Positions 51,201 through 62,945 are shown, numbered from the stretch's first letter. The stretch is 64,000 nt of DNA from Daphnia carinata (GCF_022539665.2 NC_081331.1:1274501-1338500), one strand, 5' to 3'. A program made the numbers and translations. Notes: generated by a model not told the origin, from the letters alone.

Positions 51201-53239
51201 CTGTTTTCGAGCACTTAAACCGTTCACAGAGAGTAAAGAGAGAAAATAAAGCAAACGGAACCGGCCGCGATGTATACGTAAAAGAGGGTCTGGTGGCACG
51301 TTTTTCTTCGTTAGCCATGAAAAGCTCTTTGCTCTCGTCTCTTCAAAGACAGAAGGAAATTTTCACATGATTGCAACCAGCTGTTTTTCTATGCTGGGGC
51401 AGCCGACATGTTCGACTTAGAAACAAACTTACCAGCAGTACTCTGTTTGACTATTTTAGCTCAGCAGCAACAACCCTGTACAATCTATTAAAATCTGAAA
51501 TCTTCATGGTTGACTGGTTAAGCGTGTTGGCGGTTCGTCAAAGAGAACGGATTGCTGAATATGAGAACAAGATCAGCACACGCGATGCTTCAATAAGTAT
51601 TTACATGTAGTTGCTATGTGACTGACCTGACAGCTAGCTCATATCGATACGAATGTCAATACTCGGGTGCTGATCACTCACTCGGAGATGACAGCCAAAA
51701 TCACAAACTCCACTGAAAGAAGTTAATGGGTTTTTTTTTTATAAAGCTGATCCACATTTTTGTTTAGAGATCTATTGATTTATGTTTCTTTTAAAAGAGA
51801 CGGTCTGCCATTCGGACTAGTGGACAGCGCATTTAGCCGGCCTTTGAAGGCGGTATATACTCTCTGCTTGAAATAACGTACAAATCAAAATCAGCGGACG
51901 TCTCCGGCAGCTGGTAGCTTTTTATTTCCAGGGCAGCGTTTTTCCCGTTCACGATCTGTATGCAGCAGCCAATAGGGTGGGCTTCCTGCCGGGCAACAAC
52001 AATCGATAGTTCCGCCTCGACTCTCCCTTTTCTCTCAGCTGTAGCAGTCGCAGAGGGGGACGATGTAGACTACCGTAGCCTAGCGACCCGTACTCTCTCT
52101 TTCCACATCTATTCCTCTCATTACATTAGTTGTACAAGGAAAACCACGGACATGAGAAATAATGGCAAGTGAACAAAGATAGAGGGCATTCAGGGAAACG
52201 TTCTAGTAATCGAAATGGATTTCATATCAGCAATCTGGAGGTAGTTAACCCCTCCCATAACACAAGGGCGAAATGCCAAATATTTCGTGTAACCGTTTCT
52301 CTGCATTCCGACTGAAATTAGATGGTTTAATTACGCGATTTCTATACTGAGGTATGCTGGCATTCGTGCTACTACAATACCCCGTTATTTGGAGCGTTAT
52401 GTAACACTGCGCCTGTCAAGGAACAATGAAGTTGAAAAACGGATGAAAAAAGAAGATGGGAAGACGTGGGGGTTAAACGTGCGAAAGCATACTATAGGGG
52501 GTTTCAAGACAACAAGGACTGAGACGATGCGGCAATGCTAGATAAGAATGAGCGTGACTTTGACGACGCCCAGCCGCAACTTTTCAGTGTCCGTTGAGAC
52601 TTCCAATTCAGCCAACAAACGAGACAGGGTGACGTCTGAAAGACTCCATCTGCCGACTTTTCGTTCCCATCGGAGTGTTGGAGAATAGATGCGACTGAAA
52701 TGTTCGACAAAAACTGTGTCTTATAGACCCAGACACTGCCTTCACGTTCAAATCTATAGACGTCAACTTTTAGGGGGTAAACTAGTCAGACAATTAACGA
52801 ACGCACTGTTCTTTCTTTTTTTCCGTAACGAGTCATCAAACTCTGTTTCGCTTTCATTTAATTTTCAGAAATGTTTTGCTTGAACACCTTCGCCTTCAAC
52901 GAGACTGTCGTTTTTTTTTTTTTGGTATGCGCAATGGGCTATGATTTTGGCTGAAAAACAATAACCTCAGTTCTATATAACATTCGTAATGAGATTCTCA
53001 TTTCCTGATTGAACGAGAAATCAATTTCGTCTGGAAAGGGATTGTTCGTTGAGCCATGAAAGATGATCCAGGGAGAGCGAAGTCGGAAGGATTTGGTTGT
53101 TGAAAGAGACGGCAATAATCAAGAATATCCTAGGTAGCATTTGGCAACACTGCAACTTACCCTGACCGGCAAAGAGGGCCATCAACGTCACGATTAACAC
53201 AGCAGCTCTGGCACCCCAAGCACTTCTCGTTGTTGCCAT
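45263..53239 (-). CDS. nAChRbeta1: Nicotinic acetylcholine receptor subunit, beta1 type
   Basis: Seven exons: 53239-53161, 48884-48748, 48672-48628, 48451-48342, 46800-46710, 46635-45502 and 45433-45263. They total 1767 nt (588 aa) with all phases consistent. Order: signal peptide ([13 protein letters not shown]), ligand-binding domain starting [11 protein letters not shown], Cys loop ([15 protein letters not shown]), M1, M2 ([19 protein letters not shown]), M3, a long cytoplasmic loop, then M4 ([18 protein letters not shown]). There is no vicinal Cys pair in loop C, so it is a non-alpha subunit. M1-M3 and the [13 protein letters not shown] motif are near-identical to insect beta1. It forms cation channels gated by acetylcholine with alpha subunits and contributes to neonicotinoid sites. 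An in-frame ATG at 53281 also exists; ATG 53239 was chosen for its GCCGCCATGG context and a signal-peptide-sized leader. Confidence 0.96.
45846..45966 (-). other. Low-complexity segment in beta1 cytoplasmic loop
   Basis: This part of the M3-M4 loop encodes a Gly/Ala-rich stretch, a Met/Ser-rich stretch ([11 protein letters not shown]) and a run of ten prolines. It sits between the conserved [12 protein letters not shown] and [13 protein letters not shown] motifs, where the Drosophila protein has a shorter Met/Pro/His-rich segment. The reading frame is intact. Confidence 0.85.
48885..53160 (-). other. Large first intron of nAChR beta1
   Basis: This 4.3-kb intron separates the signal-peptide exon from the ligand-binding domain. 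A 145-aa plus-strand frame at 49858-50295 and a charged minus-strand frame at 50111-50308 overlap each other, and neither has a recognisable domain. No RNA gene was seen. Intronic enhancers are possible but not demonstrable from sequence alone. Confidence 0.6.
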
Positions 53240-56200
53240 GGCGGCATTGAAGCATCCACGGTTCAGACTGAGCAATTTCATTCTTCCGTTCGTTTCTCCT
53301 CACTTCACTTGTTTGTTTCTTTCACGTTTTCAGATTGGTTATATTCCGCTTCACTCATCAAAGGCTGTTTGTCATGGCGCACGAGATCCAGACCTACTAA
53401 ACTACACACAGGCGGTCGGATGCTGGAAAAGAACAGAGCTTGTCTTGTCCACTTAGTTGATCTTTCTTCCTGTGTGGCATTGATTAACGCCACTGACATC
53501 CGCCTTTTTCTGCCCGGCTTTTCTTCCTTAGACGTTGCAATAGCGTGACGGTCAACTGAGATCTCAACTCAAACTCATACTCAAAACAACCGAACCGGGG
53601 CCACACGAACACGTTCTTTCTCAACTCTCGGCGTTCAATGATAATCAGCCTGAAACTCACTAGGAACAGCGCCGGAAGAAAACGGATGCTGCAGGGAATG
53701 GAGACGATCCAACGAGGACGCGGCGCAGCAGCTGATGCGCAACCCTCCGGTAGGGTGAGGGACGCGCATGAGCACCTCATCCCATCCTTATCTCATATAC
53801 GTCCACGATCGTGAAATATGACCTCTGCTCGCTTGTCAATTGTACGTTTCACACTACCGGTGGCTATCGATGCCCTGTTACGTCATTTTTATCGATAATA
53901 GGCGACTCTTCCAGCAGAATCGTTATTCATTCGTTCCTGTCACAGGTTATCGTCTTTATTAGCTAAAACAATGGATGTTGGCCAATCTGTTTCAAGCTTC
54001 GCTCGTTTATATTCTTAAGCATAGTATAGTGTTAAATATTTATTCACTTTGATGCAGTTGTTGGAAGCTATGGCAGACAAATATCAAAATGTGACCGAGA
54101 CAGAGAGAGAGAGTCGTGGAAACCGGAAAGAGATGAAAGGAGAGAAATGAAGTAATGTAGAAGAAATAGAGAAAGGGTAAAAATGAGAGGAAAAGGGAAG
54201 GAGAAAAGGAGAGTAAAAGCGTGAGGAGTCTGCGATCAATGCGACCGCGCCCATACATATACAGCAGCCGGTTGTGTTTGTATAGGGGAGAAAGCCAAAA
54301 GGATTTTCTATGTAGGCCTATGAAAAATGTTTAAAAGCCGGATAATAGTTTGGAAAGCTGCTACTTATTACGAAACCTCCTTTGACAACCCCCTTTCTCT
54401 AGTTTTACCATTCAATTTCGTTCTTTTTAGACGTATGTTGAACCCGTTTTATTAAAAAAATCTACATGATAAGAAAGAAAAGTAATATTTTATTCAGAAT
54501 CATTGAGTTAAAAAAGGTTCGGTTTTATCGAATTCCTAGTCGGAATTTTAAGGCAACTTTTTATGCAAAAAGTTGGGCTTAAGAAGTCGGGCTTAAAAAG
54601 TCTGGCTTACTTTGAGCTTCTTTTGCTTTTTGCTAATATCAAAGTATAGCAAACTATATGCATGATTTTGATTCAAAATTAGACGAGAATCTCAAAAATG
54701 GATTTCGTTTTCACGTGAGTCTTACAGTTTTTGACTTATTCTAATTCAAAGTTCTTGAACTAAACCCACTTTGATTCCACCGTTTTAAACATCTATACAA
54801 AATCAATGTGAAAACTGATGACATGTTCGTAATTCTGTGTTTGATTAAGGGCGTTCCATACCTTATGTCACCATACATGTTACATTTAAAAACCAAACGT
54901 TACATTAAACTTGCCGTTTGGTTTGACGTTATTGGCAATGTAAAACGTTCAAATTTGATCAATGGAATAATAGCACTGTCAATTGCACATAGGCTAATAC
55001 CGACTGTATTGTCAACAACAATATTATTGAGACGCGCGCTTATTGTCTTTCTCGTACACACCATTAATTCCATTCACACTAAATAACATAGGAGGTTTCA
55101 TATAAAAGAGAAAGGCAACAATAGGGGTGTTATTATTATAAGACGCAATCAGACAGTCATCAAAGTATTGTCTTAAAGTTTTAAAGAATAATCGCTGTTT
55201 TTATGTCACTAATCCTTTTGATGAATGCGACGTTAGAAAGAGACGGTAAAAGAATGAAACGAAGAAAAATAGTTTTCAAGCAAATGCTCAGTGTGTTAGA
55301 TAATATGTATCGCTCACTGTGCTGCCTTTTTTCAATCTGTCCAAAAACTTCTTACTTAACCAAGAATTCTTTGGTGTATCGTACAAATGAAATCCTTGGG
55401 CGAGGATTCAATGAATCTAGTTTCTTGGTCCTTTCGCAGTGTGTGAGCATTCCAGTATCGCTACTTCATCTCTCAGATGGATTTCTTTGGTTTGCATAGA
55501 TGGCCATTGGCCAACTAAAATAAAATTAAAATGTTATAGAATGCTTCTCGTTCTGTTTTACTGACTTATAGAAAGAAGAAATAGGACTATGAAGTATCAT
55601 TGAAACAGGGATCAAAATATGGGTTGCTCTTCCAACTATAAGACATCTTCTTTTTTGAGCCATCCATTCAGTATTGTGACGTGAAGTGCTCGATTATTCC
55701 CTCTATATCATCCCTACAACTCTTGTCTCTTTTGCTTGTCTTGTTTGGTTATGCTCTGCATATCGGCCTCGGGTCGCAATCGCAAAATATTGTACAATAT
55801 ATTCAATATTATATTTGATTGAAATAACAGACGAAACAAGGCGTAGAGGACGAAGATGAGAATAAAGAAAGAACAGAAACGAGAAGAAGAGCCAAAATGA
55901 AAAATAGAAATAGATGCGCGGACAACCAAACGAGTCAGATGAAGAAAAACCTCTACTTCTATATTTTCTTGTTAAAGATACTGCCTTATAGCCTGTGGCT
56001 ATAACAAACAATCCTACTTGCATTACAAATACACTACCCTTCTGCCAAAATAATTATTACTATGTAAAAACGATTGATCAACTTTTTTTTGGCATGGTGA
56101 GTACGCTTTATGGGTGGCGTACGTATTAATTTAAAACCTGCCTGATCTACAGGCTAAAATACTCGTGATTGTACACGCACAATCCATTCGTCTAAAAACG

Positions 56201-57514
56201 AAACGTATGTAACGAGTTAGTTAATAATAATAACCGCGAAGTCTGATTCCTTCCATCCATGGCAAAACGACATGAAAAGGAGAAATCAGTCGAAAAAGAA
56301 AAATGTCAACATACGCTGTACAATCTTTTGGAGGTACAACTGGTTTGAAAATGGCTACGTTTCTTGCGGATGTGAAAGAGACGATAACATTTCTGCACGT
56401 CAGCAGCCAATAACGTACACACACGCACACACACGAATGAGAAAGTAGGCATCTGGACGTGTGTACAGCTATACAAAGTGCCTCAAAAGAGTTTCATCAT
56501 TGATAATCAAGTGTCACGGATAGAAATAACAAACAGGAACCGTAATAAAACAAAAAAAAAAGAAGAAGAAAAGAGACAAACGCACAATTAAAATCAAATA
56601 AGGTGACAATAATAGAAGGAGACGAGGAAGCACTGATTGAGAGAGAAGTCGACATTTGCAACATACTGTATATATATATGTGTGTTTAAAGTTCCAAAGG
56701 AAATCGTTGAGCCGTTGTCATTGGCGGGAGGAATGAGTAAAATGATAGAGAGCAGTGATTTGGATTTGCCAATGTTATCATTCCTACGTTCCAAGAAAAG
56801 TAGTATCAATACTTTCTACCCATTTTTTAAAAACATGTGACACAGTCGAGGGAGAAAGCGAAAGTGCTTCGTTGATAGACTACGAACTTCTTCTGGGGCT
56901 CAGAACACGACTAACGTGCTGCTACTAGTAGAGGAAGAGATAGAGCGGGAGCAGGTTGGCAATGGTAGACCCTTAAGGAGTGTGAATAGAGCAATAAACA
57001 GATGAAGAGATACACAGCAGACGAAGAACTGGATTTTACAAGGAGAATCCAGAACAGAACCGGAAGGAAAAGCCTGAGGCAAAATTGGAAAAACCTACAC
57101 ACATGGTTAATCTATTTCTATGTTATTCGAAAGAACGATCGCACTATAATCGTACGATTACGTTCTTCTCCATCAGTAACACAAAAAAAACAAAACAAAG
57201 AAATACAAATAAAAAACAAAAAGAACTTCCGGGAACTTATACTACTGCCATGGATGACCGCTGCTGCCTGTCCGACTAGCCCTCGAAGACGAAGATGGAT
57301 GAACACTTGTCCAAGAGTGATCCAAGTTTCCTAGTAAAAATTAAAAAAAAAATACTGGGAAAATGGAGCACCTCTTGATTAGGGTTAGGCGAGATTTCTG
57401 CCTTTTTCTTGTTAAAGAAAATGGCTAAGACTGAGCCGTAGGCTATTTAGAAGAGATAAGAGAATTTTTGTTTTTCTTTTCTTTCTCCTACTAGCATTTC
57501 TTCTTCTTCCACTT
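53240..57514. other. Spacer between the two nAChR genes
   Basis: It contains the beta1 promoter and 5' UTR (just right of 53239) and the 3' flank of the alpha-type gene (left of 57515). Also present are dispersed repeat copy B and GA-rich tracts near 54100. The plus-strand frames at 54808-55086 and 55203-55499 show no family features. No further gene is supported. Confidence 0.5.
54441..54701 (+). repeat. Dispersed repeat, copy B
   Basis: This is the counterpart of 41851-42095, with the same block order and direction. The sequence just after it (about 54748-54795: TTCAAAGTTCTTG, then ACTTTGATTCC, then CCGTTTTAAA) resembles the sequence that precedes copy A (from about 41821). Copy B may therefore be followed by the head of a second unit, as in a tandem array. 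Confidence 0.7.
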
Positions 57515-60500
57515 CTAAGGGACTATGATGTGCGGAGCCGAAAAAAGGACCGCTATAGTAGCAATGATGGTAAAGAGCGTGAAGAGGATCAGGCAAATAC
57601 GATCGACGACCATGGCAGCAAATTTCCAGTCATTGCACACACGTGATTCTTCTTCGTCGGTTCGTATCTTGTCGGTGATGACACGCAGCTCCTTGAGGAT
57701 ACCCGATAGTTCACGATGAGAGCCGAAGCAGTTGTGCAGCGATATGGTCTCGTCTTGACCTAATGCAGTCGAAAGAAAAAGAAGGTGAGCCCAAATGGTT
57801 TCAAAAATAGCATGCAACTTCAAATGGTAATACCAACCGCGTTTAATCTTACCCTGGTTAGGCCCCAGACCTCCACTAGGAGTGGAGACAACTCTTGGGA
57901 ACCCGGTGGGCACTCCCATACTAAGGGCCATGCCACTACCGACTGAGCTGAGCGTGCAACTGTGCTGCCGGAAGTCGTCGTCAATATCGAGCACGTTAGC
58001 CAGGAGGCTTCGCGACGAGCGTTCTTTCATTTCAATGTCTTTAATCTGTTTGCTGTTGGCCGCTGGACCTGCTGCTGGCTTTTGATCGTCCTTGTCAGTC
58101 GGCCTGCTCATCCGCAAGACCCATGGCAGCCAGTGCAAGAACACCGTTCGGACCTAGATTCATATTCGTACCACAATAATAGGAAACAAAACCAAAACAT
58201 AAGCCAGTTTTTAAAATGAAATAATTTGTATGTTAGTCCTATAGTTACCCATGGGGCCATTTCGTGAGTATCAGCATTGCGATGATGGTAATTGAGAATT
58301 AGCACAGTTGAAACCACCGACGAGGCCACCATGAACATGATACAATTGAAATAGGTTCCTATTTTTGTTTTTTGGTTTGGCGGTGCGAGGGGACGTCCAA
58401 GTTGGTACATGGAAAGAAAAGCCAGGGGAATAATAAAGAACAATCGTGAGAATAGCTCCCATTACCAGTGCAATAGAAACAGCAAACAAACAAACAGGAA
58501 AAGCAACAACAAATATACAACAACGACACAAACAAGTGAATATACGAAGGTGATATAAAAGCAGGCGACTTTGGGGTTGTGAATAATGGGAACGGTTTAG
58601 GGGCGGGTCAGGTTTTCAACGAATTTTTAGTTCGGTTTCTTTTTGGATTGCATGCTCTGCTTTTTTTGGTGGCCTGCCCCGACTCATTCGGCATTTATGA
58701 ACCATTTATACATCATTCTAAAGCCGCGTGTTACTTGGCCACTGGGAGGAGGGCGCGTTCGTCTTTAACCTTAATTTTTACTGAAGTTGTCACATCATTG
58801 GTACAATTTTTTGTTCTTGTTTAAACGAAACATCAACTAATCTCTTACGCCAGCTTTGCATCGTGATTTCAAATCGAGAGAATCATTTTAAATGTTTTCC
58901 CACAAAATATCGCTATTATTCTTTTAAAATAAATTTTGATTTCTTCTGTTCAGGTGATCAGATAAGTTTTTATGGGGAAGAGAGAAAACGGGAAGAAAGC
59001 AAGAGGTAGAAAACAGAATTGATAATGAGAGAGTGAGAGAGAGAGAGAAAGGAAGGAGTAAAAGGGGGAAAAGTAAGGATTTTATGAAAGGTAGTTGAAA
59101 CAAAGTGAATATGAATTTTGTCCACGAAACGCTAGTTGGCATCATCACTGAAAAAAAATTTCATTGAAATTTCATTAATGGTAATATGCTCTTTGAAAAA
59201 TCGTAGCACATGCAATTAAATGGTGTGATGGGAATTTGTTAAATACTGCACTTGATTGGAATAAAGTTAATTGCAAATCACGTCATTGGGGTGAAAAATC
59301 TTTTGAAATAAAACTTCAAAACCTTTCAAAGATATGCAAAAGCATTCCTCTTGGGGAGGGGGATAATCAGTGTCATCCAATGATTGATGTTTTAATTATC
59401 TCAATTTTTACAAACGTAAACCAAAACTTATGCTCAGAGTGAAACGGGTTTTTGTAGTTCGAGTTACGGTTATATTCGGGCGGGAAAACAATTCATTGTT
59501 CATTAGATGTAAAAAAAAAGGAATGCTTTAGTTCTCATAACGCACAGGTGTTTGATCATCTTATGAAAAAGGTACACAACATACACAGCGTCTGATAAAT
59601 GACAAAGCTAACCTAAGACTGGGACGGCATCCGAACTTTCGGGCAAGGTGTCGTATATCATGAGCGAAAAGACAGTTAGTGATAGCAGGATGGTCACACC
59701 TGCATCATAATCGGAAAGAAAAATTGAATCGACATCAGGCACGCGTAGTTTTTTACTCGCTCACATCACAGAGCAGCAATTATCTTCACAAAGCGAGTCA
59801 ACTAAAGCTCAACTCGAAAACAATGCGCACTTTAGTTCAAACTGAAAAGCTCCATAGGATAAAACCACATTGCTACAAAGCTTAGAAATGGCAGTAGTAG
59901 TTGTAGTAGTATGCGACATGTCGTTAGTCCGTCAACTTTCGAGCGATCTGTACTTCCCCAGACAATCTAAAAGCAGAAGTCGTTGAATTAGTACTTTGAT
60001 GCTATAAGTGTATAACGAAGCATTGTATGCAATTGTGCGTACGCGTCTTTGTGCACACATTTCGCGTTGGGACTACGGTGAAGAACAATCAATGACGCGC
60101 TGGTGAAAAGAGAAAAAAAAGGAGGGCACAGGAATGGACGGTAGTTGCATAGCCTCCTCCACCGCCAAGTAACACTGGTTGCTATACAGTGAAGCATCCA
60201 TTCGTGATGGCTACAAAGAGATTTGATTGTGGGTTTTTTTGTTGTTGTGTGTGTAAAGAAAAAGGGTCGAAAATGAAACTTAGAAGAATACGAGGGTGTC
60301 GGAATAGGAGGACAAAATAAGGTGGGCTATGGGTTTCGCTGTGCCAATGCGTTGGGTTTTACCTATGAGAGGCTGTGCAGATGCCGGCGGCATGGAAGAG
60401 GTGACGCTGTTTAAAAGGAAGGTGAGCGACAGGAGCACGGTGACACCTAGTAGGTGATCGGGCAAGGTGGAGACGAGGAGAGAAAGCGAGAAAGATATAC

Positions 60501-62945
60501 AAAGTGGGTTTCAAAAAATCAATAAGGGTTGCCATCTAGCGTCCCCGTTACAGGTCTAATGGTCTTAGCATTATTCGAAGCACCAGTTAAGACAAGAAAT
60601 AATGAATAGTTCAAATAAATGTCAGAATGTTGAAAAATAAAACACGTCTACAAAACATTACAGCTTCTCCCTCAAGTTTCCCTCGCGCAATCACAAGGAC
60701 GACAACAAGGGCAGAAAAAAAAAAATGCACATAGATATTAAATAGTTATCTACGGGCACAGAAGCCAGTTGTCACCGTGTCCCTCGTCGGTGTAATAGAA
60801 TATAGATTGATAGTAGGCGTTAGGCAATGACGCCCATCTGCTTCTTTAATTTTTCGACCCTCCTCCAGCAGAAAAAAACATTTTTAAATCAAGTAACAGG
60901 CCAGCCTCTCTTTTGTTTCATTGGTCATTTGTCTCCGCCTCGTCGCTAATCATTTTGAGCTTTTGATGGGGGAGAATGGGGCAAGGAAATGGGATGATTG
61001 TTATCAAGGTTTAGTTAGAGAGCATTAGAAAATAAAGGAAACGGTCTGGAATGGAAGTTTCGGTCGAGGTTTAGAGTAACCAAAGGATCACCTCCGTCGT
61101 AATCATTCATTATTATACCACCGATTGACTACCTAATAAAGGAACTGCATCTGACGTTGCCGGCATTGTTTCGGCCACCATATTTAGGAAGACGGTTAAG
61201 GAGAGCAAAATTGTAACGCCTATGAATTCAAGAAGTAAAAATTAATCCACGACGGACGAACAAAAAAGTTTAAAAGAGAGTCAAAGTAATAATTGAAATA
61301 AAAAGAAGGTAATAATTTACAAAAAAAAAGGTTTTTAGATGGTTGTTAGTAGAATGAAAAAAATAACGTTGCCCCTTTTTGCGATTAGGTTTAAACGATG
61401 CAATGCGCGCGTGTACTAGGAGGGGGTATGTACAGCGAAAAAAGTTCTTCGATTGACTTCGATTGCGTTCTGTAAACAATCAATATTGGCAACGAACATT
61501 AGTTTTCCAAAAATTAAGTTAACAATTGCTGGATATCCTTTTAGTAGACTGAGCTTTAGAACGGCAAGAGAAAAAATTCCAATACATAATTTTGAGCGCC
61601 ACGTTTCTTCTCCTACCTAGCGTTAATTTGGATCCGCAATCGTTAGTTAACGTGAATGATAGTAGCGTCATAGATGCAATGAGGAGACTGGGAAATATTA
61701 CGTTGCACCAATAATAAAGCGCTCGCCGGCGAATGTGCAGCGTGAACGTCGCATCGATGTATGGCTCCGGACAGCATGTGTAATAATGACTGGAAATTTG
61801 GCCTGGCAAACCTGGTCAATACATGGCATCACACTTTTGTCCTCATGAAATTGTCGACTATTTCAAAGGAAGAGATCGACTTTCAACGTAATTGAGAACA
61901 ACTGGTAATATTTAAAAAAAAAGAAATGTACTTTTCCGGATAGACGTTGCACTCGAATTCGTCATTCTGTTAAGATCCTCGCATTTCATTGTATGATTCA
62001 TAGATTTTAGTTGCATTTAAACGCAGGATTGAACGTCCTTTTCTTTCTGTCTGACTGTGTTTCGCCATAAACGACGCACGGGGTACTATAGTGGTCATCG
62101 ATGGGTTTCGGATAATTTACTCGCGTCATTGATCCTAAACGTTCTGGCATGGAACTAGGCGTTTCTGAAATGTCCGGTATCAGAAGAGAACAGCTGCGCA
62201 GCATTTATTTTTTTTTCTATTTTTTTTTTTTTGTAAAAAAAAAGTCCCTTAATGCGTGCGTTTGCATTCGTCATGGGTGCGCGCACATTGCCAGTAAAAT
62301 AGAGGATTAGCAAATATATAGTCTATTGCCATTGCCTTGATCGAGGTCCCAAATCGCCCATGGGCTACTTTTTAATGCACGTATAGTTTGCAGCTGTGCT
62401 ATCGTCAGACGGCCAAATGCTACTTTCGTATCGCCATCGTTTGCGTAAAAAACCAATTCGGGTCTTTGGAGGGGGGACACGGTGTGGATTTGAGAGGCCG
62501 GCCATTTAACAAATTTGCTCAACGAGTTGTGTTGCGTTGGCAACGCGATGCCATTCGGAGTGGACGACCATATACCGCCATATCAATCCTGAAATGAAAT
62601 ACGTACTTTCTTTTTCGTGTGTGAAAATGTTGGATAAATAATTGAAGAATGACCCAAAAAATTAATACGAAAAGATCAACTCATTTCTATGTGATAAGGG
62701 AAAAAGTGAGAAATAATGAACACAGTTATATAGAACCCATTAGAGCCTACCTAGAGAAAGTTTCTCGCCAGATTCGGGAGGAAGTGTGAAACCGAGGACG
62801 GCCATGGAGGCAATGAGCACGCAGGGAACGATCAAGTTGAAAAAATAGTAGAGTGTCCGTCTCCGGATCTCGATGGTGAAGGTGATATCCACGTAGGGTT
62901 CGGGGCAGCACGGGTAGTATTGCCATGTCCGTTTACCAGGCACTC
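57515..62945 (-). CDS. Nicotinic acetylcholine receptor alpha7-like subunit, 3' part with alternative exons
   Basis: In transcript order: alternative loop-C/M1 exons 62945-62751 (7a) and 61811-61617 (7b); alternative M2 exons 61219-61133 (8a), 60446-60363 (8b) and 59699-59613 (8c); then constitutive 58358-58249 (M3), 58153-57853 (cytoplasmic loop) and 57759-57515 (M4 and stop). Exon names are mine. Every alternative exon enters and leaves in phase 1, so any 7x-8x pair keeps the frame. Hallmarks are YYPCCPEPY in loop [17 protein letters not shown] in M3, [13 protein letters not shown], the conserved [14 protein letters not shown] motif and [14 protein letters not shown] in M4. These are typical of insect alpha5/6/7 subunits. 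Such receptors are cation channels with high calcium permeability. The 5' exons lie beyond the right edge. Confidence 0.95.
58359..59612 (-). other. Intron between exon 8c and the M3 exon
   Basis: About 1.25 kb with no further copy of the M2 exon seen. It contains an ordinary A/T-rich sequence and a short GA-repeat at about 59034-59049. Exon-pairing RNA elements could lie here but were not identified by eye. Confidence 0.5.
59613..59699 (-). CDS. nAChR alpha exon 8c (M2), alternative
   Basis: 87 nt, [20 protein letters not shown] followed by [10 protein letters not shown]. It has aspartate at 20' and leucine at 9'. The acceptor is cag|GT and the donor gttagc. It is closer to 8a than 8b is, with changes concentrated in the outer half of M2. 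Confidence 0.9.
60363..60446 (-). CDS. nAChR alpha exon 8b (M2), divergent, one codon shorter
   Basis: 84 nt, [20 protein letters not shown] followed by PASAQPLIG. The donor (gtaaaa) and acceptor (tag|GT) are intact and phases match 8a and 8c. It keeps leucine at 9' but has serine at 20' in place of the acidic residue. It is one residue shorter in the M2-M3 loop, within the segment that couples binding to gating. Confidence 0.88.
61133..61219 (-). CDS. nAChR alpha exon 8a (M2), canonical version
   Basis: 87 nt, [20 protein letters not shown] followed by [10 protein letters not shown]. It has leucine at 9' and glutamate at 20', the standard alpha7-type outer ring. The acceptor is tag|GC and the donor gtagtc. 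Confidence 0.93.
61617..61811 (-). CDS. nAChR alpha exon 7b (loop C, M1), divergent alternative
   Basis: Also exactly 195 nt with the same phases. It encodes [18 protein letters not shown], then [20 protein letters not shown], then [15 protein letters not shown]. The frame, the YxCC pair, the RRR motif and the splice sites are intact, so it looks functional. The M1-M2 linker lacks the -1' glutamate (CGSK instead of SGEK). It would be used instead of 7a, because including both would duplicate M1. Confidence 0.9.
62751..62945 (-). CDS. nAChR alpha exon 7a (loop C, M1), canonical version
   Basis: 195 nt, encoding [18 protein letters not shown], then [20 protein letters not shown], then [15 protein letters not shown]. 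The vicinal cysteines of an alpha subunit are present. Glutamate at -1' (SGEK), the intermediate ring of the pore, is retained. It closely matches alpha7-type subunits. Confidence 0.93.
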
